This document shows positions 33,954-43,168 of a stretch of DNA of 64,000 bases, piece by piece. The DNA comes from Paramixta manurensis (GTDB lineage Bacteria; Pseudomonadota; Gammaproteobacteria; Enterobacterales; Enterobacteriaceae): contig NZ_CP054212.1 of NCBI RefSeq assembly GCF_013285385.1, positions 1,798,001 to 1,862,000 on the forward strand, in the 5' to 3' direction. How positions within the stretch are numbered: the first letter of the stretch is position 1; the number at the start of each line of letters is the position of its first letter. A model generated the notes under the pieces. That model was not told the origin of the DNA and did no database searches. It was given only the letters and a program-made list of their open reading frames with translations. Position numbers and translations under genes: made by a program.

Positions 33954-35630
33954 GTGGCGAAAAGCAACCCTTACACGCCGCATCAGTGGCTGCCACACGA
34001 AAAACCGACGCTGCCCGGTTCGCCGTCGACACCGATCCATCCGTGGAAGACGCGCATCGCTTTCGGTCTGATTGGTCTATTGATCTCCATTACCGGCGCT
34101 TTAAGTAACGCGCTGGTTACCGCTAATCTAACCAATTTACAGGGGACGTTCGGCGCATGGTCCAATGAGATTGCCTGGCTACCGGCGGTGTATGTCATGG
34201 GTAACATCTCCATTAACCTGTTGCTGGTGAAGTTTCGCCAACAATTCGGCCTGCGTATTTTTACCGAAGCATTCTTGTTGTTGTATGTGCTGGTGGCCTT
34301 TTTTCATCTGTTTGTTAACGATCTCAGTTCAGCCATCATCGTGCGTACCGCACACGGTATGGTTGGCGCGGCGCTGAGCTCACTCGGGATCTATTACCAA
34401 ACCCAGGCGTGGCCGGCAAAGCACCGTATGAAGGCGCTGGCGATTGGTATTAGTGCCTCCCAATTGGCAATCCCACTGGCGCGCCTGTTCTCGACCGGGT
34501 TATTGCAATTACAGGAGTGGCGCGGGCTTTATCTGTTCGAACTCGGGCTGGCGATGATCGCGCTAGGGTGCGTGTTGTTACTAAAACTGCCGCCGGGCGA
34601 CCGAATTAAAGTGTTTGAAAAGATGGATTTTGTCACCTTCATTTTGCTGGCACCGGGCATGGCGTTGGTGTGCGGCGTATTGTCGTTAGGGCGCATTGAG
34701 TGGTGGTTCAGTACGCCGTGGCTGGGTATCTGCCTGGCGATTGCGCTGGTGCTGATTGTGGCGGCGATCGTGGTTGAACATAACCGGAAAAATCCGCTGA
34801 TTAACACGCGTTGGCTGAGTAGCGGCTCGGTGGTGCGGCTCGGTATTGTCATGATTATGATGCGAGTGGTATTGGCAGAACAGAACACCGGGGCGATCGG
34901 TTTTTTACAACAACTGGGGTTGCAAAACGACCAAATGCGTGGCTTGGCGTGGGCGATTATTGCTGGCGTCATGGTTGGGATCGCCGCCAGCGCCTTAACC
35001 ATTAAGCCTACTCATCTTAGTTGGCCGATTGTGGTTTCCCTGTTGGTTATGATGATTGCGTCATTTATGGATGCCCACTCATCGCCGGTAACGCGTGCCA
35101 ATAATATGCTGTTCAGCCAGTTTCTGCTGGGTTTTGCCAGTACCTTTTTCCTGGCGCCCGCGATGTTACTCGGCATTGGCAATGTGGTGACCCAACCCAA
35201 AAATCTGGTCAGCTTTGTGGTGCTGTTCGGGATGAGTCAAAACTTGGGAGGCTTAATTGGCTCGGCTATTCTGGGCACCTTTCAAACCTGGCGCGAAAAA
35301 TACCACTCCAGCCTGTTGGGCGATCAGCTTTCGTTGCTGGACCCAAACGTAACCGAGCGGCTCAATCAATACACCGCCTTATTCAACAGCCAACTGGGCG
35401 ATAGCGTTTTACGCGGCGCCCAGGGCGTGGTGCAGCTACAGAATGCCGCAACGCTACAAGCCAACGTGTTGGCGTATAACGATACCTATTTACTGACCGC
35501 CGGTATGGCGTTCTGCACCTTGATTTGGGTGCTGTGGCGCCTGACGCGGCTGCGCATTATTGCTCGCCGTCAGGCTGTTTCGACCACAACGATTTCCGCC
35601 ACCTCTGCAACCCGCACGGAGAAACAATGA
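33954..35630 (+). CDS. MFS drug/aromatic efflux pump, inner-membrane part
   Basis: 558-aa major facilitator protein with 14 or so helices, fitting the DHA2-like pumps that work with HlyD adaptors. GTG at 33954 lies 1 bp after the MarR stop; the longer frame starting at 33843 only reads through the MarR gene. The N terminus is proline-rich and cytoplasmic (about 1-30) before the first helix (TRIAFGLIGLLISITGALS). ATGA overlap with the HlyD gene at its end. Substrate unknown. Confidence 0.88.
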   Translation: MAKSNPYTPHQWLPHEKPTLPGSPSTPIHPWKTRIAFGLIGLLISITGALSNALVTANLTNLQGTFGAWSNEIAWLPAVYVMGNISINLLLVKFRQQFGLRIFTEAFLLLYVLVAFFHLFVNDLSSAIIVRTAHGMVGAALSSLGIYYQTQAWPAKHRMKALAIGISASQLAIPLARLFSTGLLQLQEWRGLYLFELGLAMIALGCVLLLKLPPGDRIKVFEKMDFVTFILLAPGMALVCGVLSLGRIEWWFSTPWLGICLAIALVLIVAAIVVEHNRKNPLINTRWLSSGSVVRLGIVMIMMRVVLAEQNTGAIGFLQQLGLQNDQMRGLAWAIIAGVMVGIAASALTIKPTHLSWPIVVSLLVMMIASFMDAHSSPVTRANNMLFSQFLLGFASTFFLAPAMLLGIGNVVTQPKNLVSFVVLFGMSQNLGGLIGSAILGTFQTWREKYHSSLLGDQLSLLDPNVTERLNQYTALFNSQLGDSVLRGAQGVVQLQNAATLQANVLAYNDTYLLTAGMAFCTLIWVLWRLTRLRIIARRQAVSTTTISATSATRTEKQ

Positions 35631-36724
35631 GTCAGCAGGAAGAGATGCACGCCGCCGAGCGTGAAAGACATAATAAACTACGCATCCTGTCAATTGCCTT
35701 CGGTAGCGGCATCGTCATTGTCGGCGTACTGGTGATTTTATATGCGTGGCAACTTTGGCCGTTTACCAGCGCGGTTCAGAGCACTGAAAATGCCTATGTT
35801 CGTGGTCAGGTCACCTTTATTAGCCCCCAGGTGAGCGGTTATATCACCGCGGTGAACGTGGTCGATCTCCAGCCGGTTCACAAAGGTGATGTGCTGATGA
35901 CGATTGATGACCGTATCTATAAGCAACGTGTCGATCAGGCCAAAGCGCAGTTGGCGATGAAGCGGGCGGCGCTGGCCAATAATCAACAACAACAGCGCAG
36001 TGCGGAAGCGGTTATTGTTCGTAACCAAGCCGCATTGGAAAATGCCAAAGCGCAGGCGGTAAAAAGCGGGTTGGATCTGAAACGTGTTGAAAATCTGGTG
36101 TCGGACGGTTCGTTGTCGATACGCGAACGAGATGCCTCTCGCGCGACGAATAGCCAGGCGGTCGCGGAAGTTCAGCAAGCGAAAGCCACGCTGGAAGTGT
36201 CACGGCAGGACTTACAAACCGCGCTGGTTAATCGCGGGTCGCTGGAGGCCGATGTTGCGAACGCTTTGGCCTCGCTCGAACTGGCGCAAATAGATTTGGA
36301 TAACACCCGTATTATTGCGCCGGATGAGGGGCAGCTTGGGCAGATTTCGGTACGTAAAGGGGCCTACGTTACCGCCGGTACGCGTCTGACCTCGGTGGTG
36401 CCAGAACAAAAATGGGTTATCGCCAATATGAAAGAGACACAAATGGCGAACATCCGTCCGGGACTGCCGGTGACCTTTACCGTTGACGCGCTAAATAATG
36501 AAAAATTTACCGGGGAAGTGGAGTATATTTCGCCGGCGGCCGGATCGGAATTCAGCGCCATTTCGCCAGATAACGCTACCGGTAACTTCGTGAAAATCGC
36601 ACAGCGTATTCCGGTTCGCATCAAAATTACTGGCGATAACGTGGCACATTTGCGACCGGGAATGTCGGTTGAAGTGGATATTGATACCTCGGCGGCGGCC
36701 AAAAACGATAAGGGGCCGCAATGA
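35627..36724 (+). CDS. HlyD-family efflux adaptor
   Basis: 365-aa periplasmic adaptor: one N-terminal membrane helix (about 22-43), lipoyl half-motif (AYVRGQVTFISPQVSGYITAV in outline), long alpha-hairpin (about 100-230), second lipoyl half and beta-barrel (IIAPDEGQLGQISVRKGAYV in outline). It links the MFS pump to the outer-membrane factor. Starts at ATG overlapping the MFS stop (ATGA). A longer upstream frame only overlaps the MFS gene. Confidence 0.93.
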   Translation: MSQQEEMHAAERERHNKLRILSIAFGSGIVIVGVLVILYAWQLWPFTSAVQSTENAYVRGQVTFISPQVSGYITAVNVVDLQPVHKGDVLMTIDDRIYKQRVDQAKAQLAMKRAALANNQQQQRSAEAVIVRNQAALENAKAQAVKSGLDLKRVENLVSDGSLSIRERDASRATNSQAVAEVQQAKATLEVSRQDLQTALVNRGSLEADVANALASLELAQIDLDNTRIIAPDEGQLGQISVRKGAYVTAGTRLTSVVPEQKWVIANMKETQMANIRPGLPVTFTVDALNNEKFTGEVEYISPAAGSEFSAISPDNATGNFVKIAQRIPVRIKITGDNVAHLRPGMSVEVDIDTSAAAKNDKGPQ

Positions 36725-38097
36725 GGCTGCGACTTCGCGACATGCTGACCGTGTTGGCATTCACCGTAACGGGGTGTGCCACCCACGTTGAAAAAGCGCC
36801 CTCTTCGTTACTGATCCCACCCCAGTGGCGCAATCACGTCGGCCCATCTTCGCCGGTTGAAGCGAGTTGGTGGCGTGCGTTTAACGATCCCTTGCTCAAC
36901 CAATTGGTTGAGCAGTCATTGCGCCATAATACCGACATTTTAATTGCCCGTTCACGGGTTGATCAATTTCGCGCGCAGTTACGGGCGGCTCAGGGCGATA
37001 ATTATCCGACTCTGGATGCCGGCGCTGCGGTAACCCGTGCGCGTACGCTTTCTGCCGCCACCGGCGTGCCCGGCGATAATACGGTGTATCAGGGGCTGTT
37101 GCAGGCGAATTATGATGTCGACTTGTGGGGCGCGCGCAGTAGCAGCATTAATGCGGCCAAAGCCTCGTTAGCGGCGCAACAAGCGGCGGCCTCCGCGGCG
37201 GAATTAACGGTGGTCACCTCGGTGGCGTCCGGCTATCTCTCGTTGTGCGCGTTGGATGAGCAGCTACGTGTGACGGAGGCAACGCTGGCCTCGCGCGAGA
37301 ATTCGCTGAAACTGGCGCAGCGCCAATACCAAACTGGCTATACCTCACGCCTCGAATGGGTACAGGCGGCATCGGAATATCAGGCGGCGAAAGCGCAAAT
37401 TCCTCAGTTACAACACCAAATCACCACCCAGGAAAATGCGCTCAGTATTTTAGTCGGCATGAACCCGCGCGAAATTGCGCGCAGCGCCGGTTTTGATACT
37501 ATTCTGCCGCAGCAATTGCCAACGGTGCTGCCGTCGGAATTACTACAGCGACGCCCTGATATTGCCCAGGCGCAGCGTGAATTGCTGGCCGCCGATGAGA
37601 CGTTGCAGTCCTCCAAAGCCAAATTACTGCCCTCGCTCAATCTCACCGCCAGTGGCACATTGCAAAGCTCGGTCTTGCATCAGCTTGCCGAAAACCCATT
37701 CCGGCTTTGGAGTGTTGGCGGCAGCGTGTTGGCCCCCTTGCTGAACCGTGAAGCGCTTACCGCGCAGGTTGATGTTTCGATGGCCGGGCGGAATCAGGCG
37801 CTATATCGTTATGAAAGCGTAGTACGCCAGGCGTTTAGCGAAGTGAACAACGATATTGATGCAATTTCAAGGACGCGCCAGCAGCTGGATGAGCTGGAAA
37901 AACAGCAGGCCATCGTAACCGATGCGCTACGTATTGCGCATAACCGTTATCAAAATGGCTACGCCTCCTATCTTGATGAGCTGGATGCGCAGCGGACCTT
38001 ATTCAGTACGCAGCTTAGCGTGGTACAGCTTAAAAACAGTTTGCTGCTAGCACAGGTGGATCTTTACCGGGCGCTGGGCGGAGGTTGGCAGCCATGA
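36721..38097 (+). CDS. Outer-membrane efflux lipoprotein (NodT family)
   Basis: 458 aa, TolC-like outer-membrane channel. Signal peptide with lipobox LTVLAFTVTGC, so acylated at Cys; two repeats of the outer-membrane-factor helical barrel (SRVDQFRAQLRAAQGDNYP; RPDIAQAQRELLAADE). Third part of the efflux operon; overlaps the HlyD stop by ATGA. With the MFS and HlyD proteins it would form a tripartite pump across both membranes. Confidence 0.92.
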   Translation: MRLRLRDMLTVLAFTVTGCATHVEKAPSSLLIPPQWRNHVGPSSPVEASWWRAFNDPLLNQLVEQSLRHNTDILIARSRVDQFRAQLRAAQGDNYPTLDAGAAVTRARTLSAATGVPGDNTVYQGLLQANYDVDLWGARSSSINAAKASLAAQQAAASAAELTVVTSVASGYLSLCALDEQLRVTEATLASRENSLKLAQRQYQTGYTSRLEWVQAASEYQAAKAQIPQLQHQITTQENALSILVGMNPREIARSAGFDTILPQQLPTVLPSELLQRRPDIAQAQRELLAADETLQSSKAKLLPSLNLTASGTLQSSVLHQLAENPFRLWSVGGSVLAPLLNREALTAQVDVSMAGRNQALYRYESVVRQAFSEVNNDIDAISRTRQQLDELEKQQAIVTDALRIAHNRYQNGYASYLDELDAQRTLFSTQLSVVQLKNSLLLAQVDLYRALGGGWQP

Positions 38098-38112
38098 CTA
38101 CGGCGGTAAGCC

Positions 38113-38142
38113 TTCACAATTCTTAGCGTAAAGTGCTATTAT
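38113..38142 (+). promoter_or_regulatory. Promoter of the 128-aa lipoprotein gene
   Basis: TTCACA (38113-38118), 18-bp spacer, extended -10 TGC-TATTAT (TATTAT at 38137-38142), about 105 bp upstream of the lipoprotein start. Confidence 0.7.
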
Positions 38143-38248
38143 GCGCGCGCTTCAAATTACCGAAACCAGGGGGACGACAGGCTGGAATCCGTGCCAAACA
38201 TACGGTTTAGTCTGCGGCTGTACCGGGGAACATTGCACAGGGAATACA

Positions 38249-38635
38249 ATGAAAAAAATATCTGTCATTGCGCTGGTGGTTATTGTCAGCGCATTAGCCG
38301 GTTGCGCCCGTACTGCGCCGGTTCTTAATGTTAAACATCCTATTACACAGCACTATAGCGATAACCAAGTTAAAACAGCGATTCTGGAAGCGGGTCTGGC
38401 GCGCCATTGGGTGATGACGCCGACGGCGCCAGGGGTAATTACCGGGCGTCTTACGCAGCGTGAACATTCAGCCACTATCCGTGTTGATTACAGCGCGACG
38501 CAGTACAATATCACCTATGTCAATAGCGAGAATCTGCTGGCGGGGCACGGTGATATTCACCGCAATTACAACCGCTGGATCAATAACCTCGACCAGGATA
38601 TTCAGCTACGTCTCTCCGCGCAAAATCTGAAGTAA
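38249..38635 (+). CDS. Small lipoprotein of unknown function
   Basis: 128 aa with a short signal peptide and lipobox ALAGC, so an outer- or inner-membrane lipoprotein. The mature part (VKTAILEAGLARHW, RVDYSATQYNITYVNSENL) resembles an uncharacterised enterobacterial lipoprotein family. AGGG before ATG. It has its own promoter and is separated from the APE operon by 200 bp with a hairpin at 38642-38662, so it is probably not part of that pathway. Confidence 0.8.
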   Translation: MKKISVIALVVIVSALAGCARTAPVLNVKHPITQHYSDNQVKTAILEAGLARHWVMTPTAPGVITGRLTQREHSATIRVDYSATQYNITYVNSENLLAGHGDIHRNYNRWINNLDQDIQLRLSAQNLK

Positions 38636-38641
38636 TCTATA

Positions 38642-38662
38642 GGGTGCCGTTGAGTGCGGCAC
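38642..38662 (+). terminator. Hairpin after lipoprotein gene
   Basis: Stem GGTGCCG / CGGCACC with a 7-base loop, 7 bp after the lipoprotein stop. There is no T tract, so it may be a weak or Rho-assisted terminator. Confidence 0.5.
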
Positions 38663-38841
38663 CGTCTCACGTCGAAATTCGATAAATTGACTAAAGTCCG
38701 GCGTGCTGCATGCCGACAACCATTGCGCGTCAGCCGCGTTGTTTGCTGCGGGCTTTCTCGCAAATGCGGTTAAATCCGATCGCATTCTGACCGGGGCAAC
38801 GGCATCCTGTTTGGATAAAACGCCAGAAGAAGAACGATTGC

Positions 38842-39573
38842 ATGAAATTAGCTTTTACCCTCATCGACTGGCAGGCCAGCGCGCCGGGGCTGTCGCAGGC
38901 GGCTGAATGGCAGCATTGGGCGCAACAGCCCGCCGTGCCGCCGGATGCCGATCGGCCGCTGGAAAAGTGCAGCACCTTGCCGATGATGACTGCCCGGCGG
39001 CTCGCCAGCGGCAGTCGCGCTGCCGTGGATTGCGGGATGGCCTTGATGATGCGGCAATCGGTTGATGCAATTGTTTTTACCAGCCGTCACGGCGAGCTGG
39101 AGCGCAGCTTACGTTTGATGACGGCGATTGCGCAGCAACAAAGCGCATCGCCGACGGATTTTGCGATGTCGGTACACAACGCGGCGGTCGGGAGCTTAAC
39201 CATCGCTGCGCAGGCCGCGCTGGTTTCAACCTCGCTGTCGGCGGGCGTTGACTCTTTTCAGCAAGGTCTGGTTGAAGTCAGTGCGCTGCATCATGCCGGT
39301 TACCAGCAGGTGCTGCTGGTGGATTTTGATGGCGTAGTGCCCGCCTTTTACCGGCCTTATCTACCGCCGCATACCCCTCACGCGCCTTATGCCGTTGCGC
39401 TACTGCTTGGTGTCGGGCAGGGCATGACCTGCGTGGCAGAGCCGGTGAATGATCAGGCGGAACCATCGCTACCACAAAGCCTGCAATTTCTGCATGGTCT
39501 GCTCAGCCAGCAGCGCGCTTTTACCGTGGGCGGCGATCGTTTTCTGTGGCGTTGGGCGGCGCAAAATGGCTGA
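38842..39573 (+). CDS. apeC: APE chain-length factor (ketosynthase-like, no active Cys)
   Basis: 243-aa condensing-enzyme-like protein of the Ketoacyl-synt_2 type. Where a ketosynthase has its active cysteine, this protein reads FAMSVHNAAVGSLTIAAQ, so it is not itself a condensing enzyme. In studied APE systems ApeC pairs with the ketosynthase ApeO as a chain-length factor. First gene of the operon; the ribosome site is weak. ATG of the next gene lies 8 bp before its stop. Confidence 0.87.
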   Translation: MKLAFTLIDWQASAPGLSQAAEWQHWAQQPAVPPDADRPLEKCSTLPMMTARRLASGSRAAVDCGMALMMRQSVDAIVFTSRHGELERSLRLMTAIAQQQSASPTDFAMSVHNAAVGSLTIAAQAALVSTSLSAGVDSFQQGLVEVSALHHAGYQQVLLVDFDGVVPAFYRPYLPPHTPHAPYAVALLLGVGQGMTCVAEPVNDQAEPSLPQSLQFLHGLLSQQRAFTVGGDRFLWRWAAQNG

Positions 39574-40363
39574 TCGTTCGCTACCGCTGCAGCGCGCTTC
39601 GCGACTGAATACACTCTGGCGCCTGGTGATGACGGCATTCAGTTTCACCCTGTTCAGCGTCGGCGGCCTGCTGCTATCGGTAGTTTGGTTTAACCTGTTG
39701 TTGCTGCAGCGTGATCCTTTACGGCGGCGTCAGTGGGCGCGGCGTAGTATTGCCGGTAGCTTCCGCTGTTTCTTGCGCTTTTGTCGCGCGGTAGGCGTTT
39801 ATGATTACCGAATTGAGGGCGCAGAGCTATTGCAGGCCGATGGAGGCTGTTTGGTGGTCGCTAACCATCCATCGCTGATTGATTATGTGATGATTGCGTC
39901 AGTGATGCCGGATGTGGATTGCCTGGTTAAAGCGGAATTGCGTCATAACCTGTTTTTTCGTGGCGTGATTCGCGCGGCGGATTATTTAATTAATAGCGAG
40001 GCGGAAACATTGCTGCCGGAAAGCCAGCGACGACTGGCGCAAGGGGACACTCTGTTGATCTTTCCTGAGGGAACCCGCACTCGCTACGGAGAAGCGTTAA
40101 AATTACAGCGCGGAGCCGCGAATATTGCCGTTCGTGCCGGTTGTGAATTACGTATTGTGCACATTACTTGCAGCCAGCGCATGCTGGATAAACAGAGCCG
40201 TTGGTATCACATTCCACCGGTCAAACCCTGTTTTACCGTGCGGGTAAAGTCGCGGTTATCCAGCCAGCGTTATCTGGCGTTGTCGGAAGGCGCATTACCC
40301 TTGGCTGCGCGCCGCCTAACGCGTGATTTACAACAGGCTTTAACACCAGAACAGAAAGAGTGA
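39566..40363 (+). CDS. apeD: APE lysophospholipid acyltransferase-like protein
   Basis: 265 aa, membrane-associated PlsC-type acyltransferase. One hydrophobic N-terminal segment (about 14-40), then the NHPSLID (Hx4D) catalytic motif and the FPEGTRTR glycerolphosphate motif. Thought to help attach the polyene to a lipid anchor. Start ATG at 39566 overlaps apeC; the longer frame from 39449 only reads the other frame of apeC. Confidence 0.9.
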   Translation: MADRSLPLQRASRLNTLWRLVMTAFSFTLFSVGGLLLSVVWFNLLLLQRDPLRRRQWARRSIAGSFRCFLRFCRAVGVYDYRIEGAELLQADGGCLVVANHPSLIDYVMIASVMPDVDCLVKAELRHNLFFRGVIRAADYLINSEAETLLPESQRRLAQGDTLLIFPEGTRTRYGEALKLQRGAANIAVRAGCELRIVHITCSQRMLDKQSRWYHIPPVKPCFTVRVKSRLSSQRYLALSEGALPLAARRLTRDLQQALTPEQKE

Positions 40364-40376
40364 TTCGGAAAATCTT

Positions 40377-40646
40377 ATGGATGCGTTAATTCTCGACATA
40401 AAACAGATGATCATTGATACGCTAAATCTTGAAGAGATTAGTGTTGATGAGATCGATGCCGATGCGGCACTGTTTGGCGACGGTCTGGGCCTTGACTCGA
40501 TCGATGCGTTGGAACTGGGATTGGCGGTGAAAAATCGTTATGGCGTGCTGCTTTCCGCCGAAAGCGAAACCATGCGCCAACATTTTTTCTCGGTTGCCTC
40601 TCTGGCATCGTTCATTAATGCTCAGCGCGCTGCGCGAAGTGCCTGA
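40377..40646 (+). CDS. apeE: APE acyl carrier protein 1
   Basis: 89 aa, four-helix ACP. The phosphopantetheine-bearing serine is in GLGLDSIDALELG (DSID motif). Carries the growing polyene as a thioester; requires a phosphopantetheinyl transferase not encoded here. One of two ACPs in the operon. Confidence 0.93.
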   Translation: MDALILDIKQMIIDTLNLEEISVDEIDADAALFGDGLGLDSIDALELGLAVKNRYGVLLSAESETMRQHFFSVASLASFINAQRAARSA

Positions 40647-40669
40647 TAAATATACCCCACGAGTGATGT

Positions 40670-40918
40670 ATGAATAAGCAAGAAATCTATCAGGAAGTGT
40701 CCGCGTTGTTAGTCAAGCTGTTTGAGGTTGATGCGGCGGATATTCACCCCGACGCACGGTTATACGAAGATTTGGAGCTCGACAGTATTGATGCTGTCGA
40801 TATGGTGGTTCATCTGCAAAAACGAATTGGCCGTAAAATCACGCCGGAAACCTTCAAAACAGTCAGAACCGTGCAAGATGTGGTTGATGCGGTTGACCAG
40901 TTAACCCGGCAAGGTTAA
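40670..40918 (+). CDS. apeF: APE acyl carrier protein 2
   Basis: 82 aa ACP with the modification motif ELDSIDAVDMV. Separate from ApeE in charge and helix II sequence, so the two probably have distinct partners (priming versus extension in studied systems). Confidence 0.93.
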   Translation: MNKQEIYQEVSALLVKLFEVDAADIHPDARLYEDLELDSIDAVDMVVHLQKRIGRKITPETFKTVRTVQDVVDAVDQLTRQG

Positions 40919-40936
40919 TCAGGGTAGACGCGCGCT

Positions 40937-41497
40937 ATGCAACGATTGCTGCGCAGTTCGCTGTGGGTGATGACGCTGGCCTGGCCGTTGGTGGCGTGGC
41001 TTTCAATCACACATGCTCGCTGGCGCTGGCTGTTAGCCGTGATGGGCGGGCTTTTCCTGCTCCGCTGGCTGATGTCTGGTCGCCCAAAAAATGCTGCCCT
41101 TGCGCCGGGAAAATACCTGGCCGCCTGTGGGGCGCTACTCTGCCTGGCGAGCTTTTGGTTGCATGAAAACCATTTATTATTGTGGTATCCGGTTGCGGTC
41201 AATATCGTGATGCTGCTGGTGTTTGGCGGTTCATTACTGAGCGGTATGCCGTTGGTTGAACGCCTGGCACGGCTGCGCGAACCGAATTTGCCGCACGTCG
41301 CGGTGGTGTATACCCGGCGTGTGACCCAGGTTTGGTGCTTATTTTTCCTGGTTAACGGCAGCGTAGCATTGGCGACCTGTCTGGCCGGAAACATGGCGTT
41401 ATGGACCGGGTGGAACGGCATGGCAAGCTACCTGCTAATGGGGTTGCTGATGGGGGGCGAATGGTTGGTGCGTCAGCGCTTAAGGCGGCGGCAATGA
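40937..41497 (+). CDS. apeG: APE inner-membrane protein (COG4648-like)
   Basis: 186 aa with about six hydrophobic segments and a basic C terminus. Matches the small membrane protein regularly found between the ACP and ligase genes of APE clusters; its role is not established. ATGA overlap with apeH. Confidence 0.83.
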   Translation: MQRLLRSSLWVMTLAWPLVAWLSITHARWRWLLAVMGGLFLLRWLMSGRPKNAALAPGKYLAACGALLCLASFWLHENHLLLWYPVAVNIVMLLVFGGSLLSGMPLVERLARLREPNLPHVAVVYTRRVTQVWCLFFLVNGSVALATCLAGNMALWTGWNGMASYLLMGLLMGGEWLVRQRLRRRQ

Positions 41498-42837
41498 CGG
41501 CGTTACCCCTTCACCGTTGGCTGGATGAGGCGCAGGAGGACCGCGAGGTTGCCTGGCGTGGCGATGAAAGACTGACGTTGGCGCAATTACGGCGTCAGGT
41601 AATCGCGCTGTGTGTGCGTTTGCAAGCGGATTCCGGTGTACGCTGGGCGCTCTGCTTTGACGATAGTTTCTGGTTTACGGTGGCGTTATTAGCGGTGCTG
41701 CACGCCGGAAAAACGCCGGTTATCCTTGGCCATAGCCGACCCTCTTTATTAGCCGAACAGGCCACGCAATTTGATGGCGTGTTGACCGATACGGCACTGG
41801 AGTCAGCTACGCACGCTTCTCTGCGTCTACCGGTTGCTGAACAAAAGGAAACCTATACGTTGCCGCCGCTGCCGCAGAATGCCGAAGTGGTGCTGTTCAC
41901 CTCCGGCTCTACCGGTTTACCGCGTGAAGTACGTAAACCGGTCGCTTGCCTGGATCGGGAAGCCGGTTGGCTGGCGCAGCGCTGGGGAGAGAGCCTGCGA
42001 GGCTGTAGCGTGGTAGCGTCGGTCAGCCATCAACATCTGTATGGCTTCGCTTTTCGTATTATTCTGCCGATGGCGCTTGGGTTACCTTTCGATTGCCGAC
42101 AAAGCCTCTACAGTGAACAGTTAAGCGCACAATCCAGGCTGCGGCGTTATCTGTTTATCAGCAGCCCGGCATTTTTGCGCCGGCTTGACCTTAGTTTACC
42201 TGCGCCGAGATTCGCACGGGTTTTTTCTGCCGGTAGCGCGCTTCACTGGACGACGGCGGAAGCGGTATGGCGCTGGTTTAACCAGCCGGTCAGCGAAATT
42301 TATGGCAGTACCGAAACCGGTGTGTTGGCCTGGCGAATGTGTGATGAAGAGTATACCGCCTGGGTACCGTTTGCCGAGGTGTCATTCCAGCAAGACGTTT
42401 CATCGCGCTGGGTGGCGCATTCACCGATTATTCCGCAGAAAGCCGGGTGGCAACTGGATGATAAGCTTGTCTTTCTACCGGGCGGTGGTTTTCAACTGGC
42501 TGGCCGTCATGACCGGATTGTTAAAGTTGAAGATAAGCGTGTTTCGCTCAGTGAAATTGAGCGTCGACTGGTGGCGCTCCCTGAAATTAGCGATGCCGCC
42601 GCGCTGGCGCTGGTTCGCCACGGGCGTACCGCAATTGGTGTCGTGCTGGTGCTGCAAGATGGGGTCGGCGCGGAGACGCTGCCGCGATTAAAACGTCAGT
42701 GGCGGAGTGAATTGCAGCGCTGGCTTGAACCGGTTGCGCTGCCACGTTACTGGCGTGTGGTGGCGTCGATCCCGCAGAACAGTCAGAGCAAGCGTGCCTG
42801 GCCGCAAATAGAGGAGTTATTTCATGCTGCCGGTTGA
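41494..42837 (+). CDS. apeH: APE aryl-ACP ligase (AMP-binding)
   Basis: 447-aa adenylating enzyme that loads the aryl starter (4-hydroxybenzoate-type in known APEs) onto an ACP. Motifs: P-loop-like VLFTSGSTGLPREV (A3), IYGSTETG (A5), and the hinge GRHDRIVKVEDKRVSLSEIE (A8) in outline. The C-terminal domain is short. Start ATG at 41494 in the ATGA overlap; the frame from 41401 is only apeG in another frame. Confidence 0.9.
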   Translation: MTALPLHRWLDEAQEDREVAWRGDERLTLAQLRRQVIALCVRLQADSGVRWALCFDDSFWFTVALLAVLHAGKTPVILGHSRPSLLAEQATQFDGVLTDTALESATHASLRLPVAEQKETYTLPPLPQNAEVVLFTSGSTGLPREVRKPVACLDREAGWLAQRWGESLRGCSVVASVSHQHLYGFAFRIILPMALGLPFDCRQSLYSEQLSAQSRLRRYLFISSPAFLRRLDLSLPAPRFARVFSAGSALHWTTAEAVWRWFNQPVSEIYGSTETGVLAWRMCDEEYTAWVPFAEVSFQQDVSSRWVAHSPIIPQKAGWQLDDKLVFLPGGGFQLAGRHDRIVKVEDKRVSLSEIERRLVALPEISDAAALALVRHGRTAIGVVLVLQDGVGAETLPRLKRQWRSELQRWLEPVALPRYWRVVASIPQNSQSKRAWPQIEELFHAAG

Positions 42838-43168
42838 ATTATCACACCATCATCAAGGCCAGCAGGCCGAGTGGGTGCTACAGGTCAATGCTGATTTGTT
42901 TTGGTTTCAGGGGCACTTCCCCGGTCAACCGCTACTCCCAGGTGTGGCCCAGCTTGATTGGGTGTTGCACTACGCTGCACTGTTAGCGCCGGGAAAACGT
43001 TTTTCCTCAATTGAAAATATTAAGTTTCAGCGGCCGGTATTACCGGGTTCACGGCTAAAACTGGCGCTTGAGTGGCAGGCGGAAAAAAGCCTGTTGCGCT
43101 TTTGCTATAGCTTGCTTGACACCGTCGAGCCGGTAGCCGCCAGTAGTGGGAAAATTCGGCTGTGTTAA
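42824..43168 (+). CDS. apeI: APE 3-hydroxyacyl-ACP dehydratase (hot-dog)
   Basis: 114 aa, single hot-dog fold. The active loop FQGHFPGQPLLPGVAQ is the FabZ-type motif with catalytic His in HFPG. With ApeP, the other dehydratase, it forms the double bonds of the polyene; the two form a complex in characterised systems. Overlaps apeH by 14 bp. Confidence 0.9.
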   Translation: MLPVELSHHHQGQQAEWVLQVNADLFWFQGHFPGQPLLPGVAQLDWVLHYAALLAPGKRFSSIENIKFQRPVLPGSRLKLALEWQAEKSLLRFCYSLLDTVEPVAASSGKIRLC

